Positions 5,671 through 9,680 of a stretch of 9,680 nt of DNA are shown piece after piece. Source of the stretch: Actinomycetota bacterium (GTDB lineage Bacteria > Actinomycetota > Acidimicrobiia > Acidimicrobiales > Ilumatobacteraceae); contig VGBY01000032.1 in the NCBI GenBank assembly GCA_016870295.1, positions 1 to 9,680 on the forward strand. The letters run 5' to 3'. A program made the translations under genes and the position numbers. How positions within the stretch are numbered: position 1 is the stretch's first letter; every line of letters starts with the position of its first letter. The notes under the pieces were generated by a model. It worked only from the letters and a program-made list of their open reading frames with translations. It did not search any database and was not told where the DNA came from.

Positions 5671-6888
5671 TCAGTGATTACCGAGCAGCATCACGTCAAC
5701 ATCGGCGCCGGCGACCACGCCCGTGCCGTCAGGCACAACGGCCAGCGCGTTCGCCGCCGCAGTCGCCGCCAGTTGATGGCTGCCCTGCGGGCCGGTGTCT
5801 CGCACGTGCACGCGCCCGTCATCACCGAACTGGGCGAACACACGCATGAAGTGCACTTTGCCGTCGGGCTTGCGGCGCAGCGGCGAATCAGCAATGGCGC
5901 GCACCAACGGTCGCACGAGGTCACGCGTGTGACCCATCATCTTGCGCAATGCCGCTCGTGCGAGCAACTCGAAACTGATCATCGACGAAACGGGGTTTCC
6001 GGGCAGCCCGAAGACCGGCACACGACGGCCGTCAACGGTGAGAATCCCGAAGGCGAATGGTTTGGCCGGCTTCACTGCCATCTGCATCCACTGCATTTCA
6101 GCGATGCGCGACAGCACGGCCTTCACGACATCAAAGTCGCCCATGCTGACGCCCCCACTCGTGACGATGGCGTCGTTGTTGCGTGCGGCGTCGAGCAGCA
6201 CACGCTCGAGCGTGGCTTCATCATCAGCGATCACCCCGAGGTTGCTGACCTCACACTCGTCGTTAGTCAGCAAGATCTCCAGCATCGTGAGGTTGCTCTC
6301 CCGAATCTGCCCACGACGCAACGGTGAGCCATCGGTGACCAGTTCGTCACCCGTCGAGAGCAACGCCACCTTCACCCGCGGATACACCGACACCTGACGC
6401 GCATTGATGCTCGACAACACGCCCGCACCAGCTGGCGACAACACTGTGCCGCGCGCGAATACCACGGCACCAGCCCGAACATCGTCGGCAACCGGCCGCA
6501 CTGCCACACCTGCAGCGATGGCTTTGCCGATTCGTACGCGGTCGCCCGCGAGCGGCTCAGTGTCTTCGACCATCACGACTGCATCTGCCCCCACAGGCAT
6601 CACCGCACCGGTCATGATGCGCAACGCCTCTCCTGCACCCACCGACCACTCGGTGCCGTCGCCTGCGGCAACCGTGCCGATGACGCGCAACTCGCAGGCG
6701 GCACTCACATCGGCCGAACGCACGGCATAACCATCGACGGCCGTATTGGCAAACGGCGGCACGTTCTCCGCGGCAACTACATCTTGCGCGAGCACCAAGC
6801 CGGCCGTGTATTCGCACGCAATCTCAGTCGGCGTGAGTGGCACCACACCGTCGAGCACACGCCGGCGGGCTTCGTCCAGAGAAATCAT
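5671..6888 (-). CDS. moeA: Molybdopterin molybdenumtransferase MoeA
   Basis: A 405-residue cytosolic enzyme that inserts molybdate into adenylylated molybdopterin to give active molybdenum cofactor. Family motifs in order are PPFANTAVDGYAV (44-56), IMTGAVMPVGADAVVMVED (91-109), LLSTGDEL (176-183), TSGGVSMGDFD (243-253) and FGLPGNPVSS (293-302), followed by the C-terminal beta-barrel domain IV. Length is normal for MoeA. The ATG at 6888 is preceded by TACCGT on the coding strand with an 8-base gap, a possible -10 giving a leaderless or nearly leaderless mRNA. The next gene downstream is a molybdoenzyme, so the pair reads as cofactor completion plus client. It diverges from the DUF1089 gene. 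Confidence 0.96.
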   Translation of the reverse strand: MISLDEARRRVLDGVVPLTPTEIACEYTAGLVLAQDVVAAENVPPFANTAVDGYAVRSADVSAACELRVIGTVAAGDGTEWSVGAGEALRIMTGAVMPVGADAVVMVEDTEPLAGDRVRIGKAIAAGVAVRPVADDVRAGAVVFARGTVLSPAGAGVLSSINARQVSVYPRVKVALLSTGDELVTDGSPLRRGQIRESNLTMLEILLTNDECEVSNLGVIADDEATLERVLLDAARNNDAIVTSGGVSMGDFDVVKAVLSRIAEMQWMQMAVKPAKPFAFGILTVDGRRVPVFGLPGNPVSSMISFELLARAALRKMMGHTRDLVRPLVRAIADSPLRRKPDGKVHFMRVFAQFGDDGRVHVRDTGPQGSHQLAATAAANALAVVPDGTGVVAGADVDVMLLGNH

Positions 6889-6896
6889 CGACTTGG

Positions 6897-6906
6897 ACGG
6901 TATCGG
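6897..6906. promoter_or_regulatory. Candidate divergent -10 elements for moeA and the DUF1089 gene
   Basis: The 46-base gap between the moeA ATG and the chosen DUF1089 start contains ACGGTATCGG. Leftward it reads TACCGT (6902-6897), 8 bases from the moeA ATG. Rightward it reads TATCGG (6901-6906), which lacks the final T; transcription from it would give a leader of about 20 bases that includes the GAGG ribosome binding site. The two share the TA at 6901-6902. No clear -35 is visible. Confidence 0.35.
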
Positions 6907-6923
6907 TCAGCGGTGATTGGTGC

Positions 6924-6927
6924 GAGG
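6924..6927 (+). promoter_or_regulatory. Ribosome binding site that decides the DUF1089 start
   Basis: GAGG lies 7 bases before the GTG at 6935, an ideal Shine-Dalgarno spacing. The alternative in-frame starts TTG 6917 and GTG 6920 lie upstream of this site and have no comparable signal. This favours the shorter protein. Confidence 0.5.
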
Positions 6928-6934
6928 CTGTGGA

Positions 6935-7486
6935 GTGGCTGGTTTTGCTCCGTTTCCGCAGTCGGCCCTGCACATCGGTTGGAACATCGCCGACGGTGGC
7001 GAGTGCGACCTCGAGGTGCGATTCGAGAACGAAGGTTGGACCGCCCAGGGCTCGCTCGGCACCGACCGCGCCCAGTTCGTGATGCGAATGTCCGCGACGC
7101 TCATCGTGCAGCAATTCATGTTGTTTCGCGACATGGACGAACCCGACCTGTGGTTGGGTCGCGATCGTTCGGGTCGGTGGGGTGAAGTCAACGGTGCCCA
7201 TCGACCTGACCTCGACGGCTGCACCGACATCGAGTTACGGATGAATCCGTTCCCCACATCGGCAACGATGAAACGTCTCCCACTGCTCGACGCGCACGCG
7301 GCGGCGATCAAAGTTGCGGCAATTGATGTCGAGACTCTCGAAGTGTCGGCACGACAGCGAACCTTCACCCGCCTACAGCAACGAGAGTGGCGCTACACGA
7401 GCCCGTTTCATGACCGCGAAGTCGAGTCGACGCTGGACGAGTTCGGCATCATCGTCGACGAGCGCGATGCATTCACTCGGCGCTGA
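6935..7486 (+). CDS. DUF1089 / putative glycolipid-binding protein
   Basis: A 183-residue soluble protein of the DUF1089 (putative glycolipid-binding) family, predicted to form a beta-rich cup; no catalytic activity is established for it. Numbering from the GTG at 6935, family signs are the repeated aromatic and acidic strands near the N-terminus, GRWGEVNGAHRPDLDGCTDIEL (about 80-101) and the PFPTSATMKRLPLL segment (about 105-118), the latter corresponding to the family TP.TNTLPIRRL pattern but diverged. The end carries FGIIVDERDAF. No signal peptide is seen. Start choice rests on GAGG at 6924-6927; TTG at 6917 would add six residues. It is a single-gene unit between moeA (divergent) and the serine hydrolase (convergent), with no obvious functional link to either. 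A hairpin starts within its last codons. Confidence 0.78.
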   Translation: MAGFAPFPQSALHIGWNIADGGECDLEVRFENEGWTAQGSLGTDRAQFVMRMSATLIVQQFMLFRDMDEPDLWLGRDRSGRWGEVNGAHRPDLDGCTDIELRMNPFPTSATMKRLPLLDAHAAAIKVAAIDVETLEVSARQRTFTRLQQREWRYTSPFHDREVESTLDEFGIIVDERDAFTRR

Positions 7487-7508
7487 GTCACCGACTCGGC
7501 GCGCAGTG
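7474..7508. terminator. Hairpin between convergent DUF1089 and serine hydrolase genes
   Basis: Arms 7474-7489 (CACTCGGCGCTGAGTC) and 7493-7508 (GACTCGGCGCGCAGTG) pair over 16 positions around the loop ACC. There are 13 Watson-Crick pairs, one T-G wobble and a two-base internal mismatch. The left arm includes the DUF1089 stop codon. There is no T tract on either side, so this would be the tail-less type of terminator seen in high-GC actinobacteria. It could serve both convergent genes, since the hydrolase stop is at 7547. Confidence 0.5.
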
Positions 7509-7530
7509 TCGGCGCGCAGTGTCGGCGCGC
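7497..7530 (+). repeat. 13-bp tandem repeat, 2.6 copies
   Basis: The unit CGGCGCGCAGTGT occurs exactly at 7497-7509 and 7510-7522, followed by a partial copy CGGCGCGC at 7523-7530. It lies between two convergent genes, and the first copy forms most of the right arm of the hairpin at 7474-7508. It looks like a slippage duplication of a terminator arm. Just after it is the small dyad GCGAC-ATA-GTCGC (7529-7541). Confidence 0.85.
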
Positions 7531-7546
7531 GACATAGTCGCACGAC

Positions 7547-8782
7547 TCAGTCAGCGAGCGCTTGATACACGAGGCTGCGCAGATACGGACGCAGCGGCCA
7601 CGTGCTCGACGGCAACAACTGCGTGTAGAACGCCACGGTGAGACCGAGCACGCGGTCAATCCAAAACGTGGTGCTCGCTGCCCCGCCCCAACCGAAGTCG
7701 CCGAGCGAACCGTGCAACTTCGCGGCAGCAGGGTCGACGAGCACACTGAACCCGAGACCGAACCCGAATCCGTCGTAGGCATTCTCCAAATCGATAGGCC
7801 GACCATATGTCGAGATGTCGGCGTTGCCTGGCAGATGGTTCATCGTCATCAACTGCACGGTGCGCGGGGACAGGATTCGCGTGCCATCCAACTCGCCACC
7901 GTTGGCCACCATCGTCATGAAGCGGTGATAATCGTGCGCGGTGGAAACCAACCCGCCACCACCGCTGAGAAACGTCGGCTGCCGAGTCGCTGCCTTGCCC
8001 ATCGTGTCGAGTCGTTTGGCCAGTCGCGTGGCGGGGTCGGGCTGGTACAGCGCGGCCAGCCGGTGCTGCTTGTCTTCCGCCGCAAAGAACGCCGTGTCAT
8101 GCATACGCAGCGGAGCAAAGATGCGCTTGGCGAAGAACTCATCGAGTGACTGCCCCGACACCACCTCAACGATGCGCCCAACGACATCGGTGGCGACGCT
8201 GTAGTTCCATTCCGTACCCGGTTGGAAGAGCAGCGGCAACGACGCCCACGCCTCACAGGTTTGTTCGAGCGTGAGCCCGCGCGGCGCGCCCCACTCGTAT
8301 CCGGCGCGACGGTAGATGTCGTCGACTGGCGACTGGTACAAAAAGCCGTAGGTGAGCCCGGCGGTGTGCGTGAGCAAGTGCCACACCAGCATCGTCTCGG
8401 TGATCGGTTCGGTGAGCGGCTTCATCACCGAGCCACCACGCCACACCCGCGACGAACCAAAACTGGGAATGAATGCACTTACCGGATCGGTCAGCAACAA
8501 CTTGCCTTCCTCGACGAGCATCATCAGCGCCACCGAGGTAATCGGCTTGGTCATCGAATAGATGCGATACATCGTGTCGGCATCGACCGGCAGCGATTGC
8601 TCCACATCGCGCATGCCGTAGCGGTGCTGATGCGCAACCTTGCCGTGGCGGGCGACGATGAGATGGAAGCCCGGGAGGCGACCGTCGTCGACGTAACGCT
8701 CGAAGTGTTGGTCGAGGTGACGCAACCGTGCGCCGTCGAACCCGGCGTCACTGGTGCTGACTTCGTTCTGGAGGGTGGTCAC
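7547..8782 (-). CDS. Serine hydrolase, beta-lactamase / family VIII esterase-like
   Basis: A 411-residue member of the penicillin-binding/beta-lactamase-like serine hydrolases (PF00144 type). The SxxK motif is SMTK (76-79) with S76 as nucleophile and K79 as base. The tyrosine motif is NYS (193-195) with Y194. The third motif region is HGSLGDFGWGGAAST (357-371), where WGG replaces the KTG of true class C enzymes, as in family VIII carboxylesterases. No signal peptide is seen (MTTLQNEVSTSDAG), so a cytosolic esterase or amidase is more likely than a periplasmic beta-lactamase. The substrate cannot be predicted. The GTG start lies in a GTGA four-base overlap with the galU stop, so translation is probably coupled to galU. 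Family confidence is high; specific activity low. Confidence 0.92.
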   Translation of the reverse strand: MTTLQNEVSTSDAGFDGARLRHLDQHFERYVDDGRLPGFHLIVARHGKVAHQHRYGMRDVEQSLPVDADTMYRIYSMTKPITSVALMMLVEEGKLLLTDPVSAFIPSFGSSRVWRGGSVMKPLTEPITETMLVWHLLTHTAGLTYGFLYQSPVDDIYRRAGYEWGAPRGLTLEQTCEAWASLPLLFQPGTEWNYSVATDVVGRIVEVVSGQSLDEFFAKRIFAPLRMHDTAFFAAEDKQHRLAALYQPDPATRLAKRLDTMGKAATRQPTFLSGGGGLVSTAHDYHRFMTMVANGGELDGTRILSPRTVQLMTMNHLPGNADISTYGRPIDLENAYDGFGFGLGFSVLVDPAAAKLHGSLGDFGWGGAASTTFWIDRVLGLTVAFYTQLLPSSTWPLRPYLRSLVYQALAD

Positions 8783-9582
8783 GACGAGAGCCTACGTTCC
8801 AGCCAGGCACGCAACGCTGGTGAAACATCTTTGCGACGCAGCGCAGCATCCACCGACGCCGTCAACATGCCAAGTGGCGTGCCCGTATCGTGCCGCGAAC
8901 AATTGACGAGCACACCGACGACCCCACCCTTGCGCGCCAACGAACCAATTGCATCACTCAACTGCAGTTCGCCACCAGTGGCTGGCTTCAGTGCCGCCAG
9001 ATGACCCCAGATGTCGCGACTGAACACGTATCTCCCGATGATCACCAAGTCGCTCGGCGCATCCACACTGTTGGGCTTTTCGACGACATCGCGAACACCG
9101 ACGCGACCCGTCGCATCCGGCACACCTTGCGGCGTGACGCATCCGTACGCCGAGACTTCGTTGCGCGGTACGTTCTTCAGACCAATCGCCGACTTGCCCG
9201 AACGGTCGTGCTCGGTGATGAGATCGCGCAGATGGCTACTGTCGCCCATCAACTCGTCGGGCAGCAGCACGGCGAACGGCGCATCACCGACGGCTTCGCG
9301 TGCACATTCGACCGCTTGCCCCAGCCCGCGCGGCGAATCCTGGTACACCACGCGCACGCGAACGTTGCCCGTTGCCTGCTGGGCGAAGGTTTCGATGGCT
9401 GGCTTGGCCCGATTGGAGATGAGGATCACCTCTTCGATGCCGGCGTGCGCAGCCTCGTCGACGGTGTGTTGCAGCGACGGCGTGTCGAACACCGGCAACA
9501 GTTCTTTGGGCACTGCTCTCGTTACCGGAAGAAATCGCGTACCCAGCCCCGCCGCAGGAATCACGGCGACACGCACGGGCAT
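8779..9582 (-). CDS. galU: UTP-glucose-1-phosphate uridylyltransferase GalU
   Basis: A 267-residue nucleotidyltransferase that makes UDP-glucose from UTP and glucose 1-phosphate, feeding cell-envelope polysaccharide and glycolipid synthesis. Motifs are PAAGLGTRFLPVTRAVPKEL (9-28, UTP-binding loop and catalytic lysine region), QDSPRGLGQAV (81-91), LLPDE (106-110, normally ending DD), DVVEKP (165-170), GRYVF (183-187) and GGELQLSDA (203-211). It is slightly shorter than typical bacterial GalU (about 290-300), with the C-terminal end trimmed. The ATG at 9582 is 6 bases after the -10-like TACGAT, so the transcript is probably leaderless. It is coupled by GTGA to the serine hydrolase gene and divergent from an FmdB-like gene. 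Confidence 0.93.
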   Translation of the reverse strand: MPVRVAVIPAAGLGTRFLPVTRAVPKELLPVFDTPSLQHTVDEAAHAGIEEVILISNRAKPAIETFAQQATGNVRVRVVYQDSPRGLGQAVECAREAVGDAPFAVLLPDELMGDSSHLRDLITEHDRSGKSAIGLKNVPRNEVSAYGCVTPQGVPDATGRVGVRDVVEKPNSVDAPSDLVIIGRYVFSRDIWGHLAALKPATGGELQLSDAIGSLARKGGVVGVLVNCSRHDTGTPLGMLTASVDAALRRKDVSPALRAWLERRLSS

Positions 9583-9588
9583 CGCATC

Positions 9589-9598
9589 ATCGTAGACT
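9589..9598. promoter_or_regulatory. Bidirectional galU / fmdB-like promoter with -10 elements sharing TA
   Basis: The 26-base gap between the two ATGs contains ATCGTAGACT, a perfect ANNNTANNNT. Leftward it reads TACGAT (9594-9589), 6 bases from the galU ATG, consistent with leaderless transcription. Rightward it reads TAGACT (9593-9598), 10 bases from the other ATG, giving a leader of only a few bases. The TA at 9593-9594 is common to both. No -35 consensus is seen. Confidence 0.5.
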
Positions 9599-9608
9599 TT
9601 TCCACCCG

Positions 9609-9680
9609 ATGCCCACCTACGTGTACCGCTTCATCGACACCGGCGAAACGATCGAAGTCCGACAGTCCTTCGACGACGCA
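9609..9680 (+). CDS. FmdB-family small regulatory/zinc-ribbon-like protein (5' part only)
   Basis: The first 24 residues, beginning MPTYVYRFIDTGETIEV, match the start of FmdB-family proteins, small putative regulators named for the formamidase gene cluster. The usual first zinc-binding pair, in the pattern MPxYxYxCxxCG, is missing: the two cysteine positions are F8 and T11. The rest lies beyond the right edge, so a second CxxC cannot be assessed. The ATG follows a -10-like TAGACT by 10 bases. The protein begins with the family's invariant MPTY, so I am fairly sure of the family but not of metal binding. Confidence 0.72.
   Translation, partial: MPTYVYRFIDTGETIEVRQSFDDA

Noticed and set aside
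5299..6327. Long plus-strand open frame of 342 codons
   Set aside because: It lies antisense across the sulfite-oxidase-like gene and moeA, both with clear family motifs. Its product is His/Arg/Gln-rich with no recognisable domain, as expected for a shadow frame in GC-rich DNA.
7497..7530. Tandem repeats considered as a CRISPR fragment
   Set aside because: The copies are directly adjacent with no spacers and the unit is only 13 bases, so this is a simple tandem repeat.
5641..7550. Shared 10-mer CACGACTCAG at 5641-5650 and 7541-7550
   Set aside because: Tens of repeated 10-mers are expected by chance in a window this long, and the flanks differ, so it is not taken as an attachment site or operator.

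Overview
The window looks like chromosomal DNA from a high-GC actinobacterium, estimated by eye at about 60% G+C. The evidence is a PdtaS-type sensor kinase, a DUF3107 protein, a paired set of ArsA/Get3-like ATPases resembling Mycobacterium tuberculosis Rv3679/Rv3680, an Mrp without its usual CxxC, frequent GTG starts, and starts that look leaderless. A lineage outside the mycobacteria, such as Acidimicrobiia, is my best guess, but that is inference from gene style only. Coding density is very high. I see no insertion sequence, tRNA, rRNA, CRISPR array, prophage gene or origin.

Left part (1-4271, all minus strand): one tightly packed apparent operon. In transcription order it holds mrp (4271-3129), a DUF3107 gene (3110-2874), ArsA-like subunit A (2877-1939), ArsA-like subunit B (1942-818) and a pdtaS-like kinase (754 to beyond the left edge). 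Genes 2/3 and 3/4 overlap by four bases. Subunit A has no ATG, GTG or TTG that keeps its P-loop, and seems to start at a CTG inside a CTGA overlap. Three P-loop ATPases of the MinD/ArsA/Mrp class therefore sit in one transcription unit. A SufR-like winged-helix regulator with three C-terminal cysteines (4295-5035, plus strand) is divergent from mrp across 23 bases. This suggests that an iron-sulfur sensing regulator controls an iron-sulfur carrier operon.

Middle (5032-6888, minus strand): moeA, which inserts molybdenum into molybdopterin, is followed by a small sulfite-oxidase-like molybdoenzyme without an export signal. Together they form a molybdenum mini-operon. Its last gene ends tail to tail with the regulator, and the two stop codons overlap on one CTAG. 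A DUF1089 (putative glycolipid-binding) gene (6935-7486, plus strand) diverges from moeA.

Right part (7547-9680): galU (UTP-glucose-1-phosphate uridylyltransferase) is followed by a translationally coupled serine hydrolase of the beta-lactamase/family VIII esterase type, both on the minus strand. An FmdB-like gene starts divergently from galU and runs off the right edge; its visible part lacks the usual first CxxC. A strong hairpin with a duplicated arm lies between the convergent DUF1089 and hydrolase genes.

The most interesting regulatory pattern is at the three divergent gene pairs. Each has back-to-back TANNNT-like -10 elements that overlap. Two of the starts, those of the SufR-like gene and galU, lie exactly 6 bases from their -10, as expected for leaderless transcripts.
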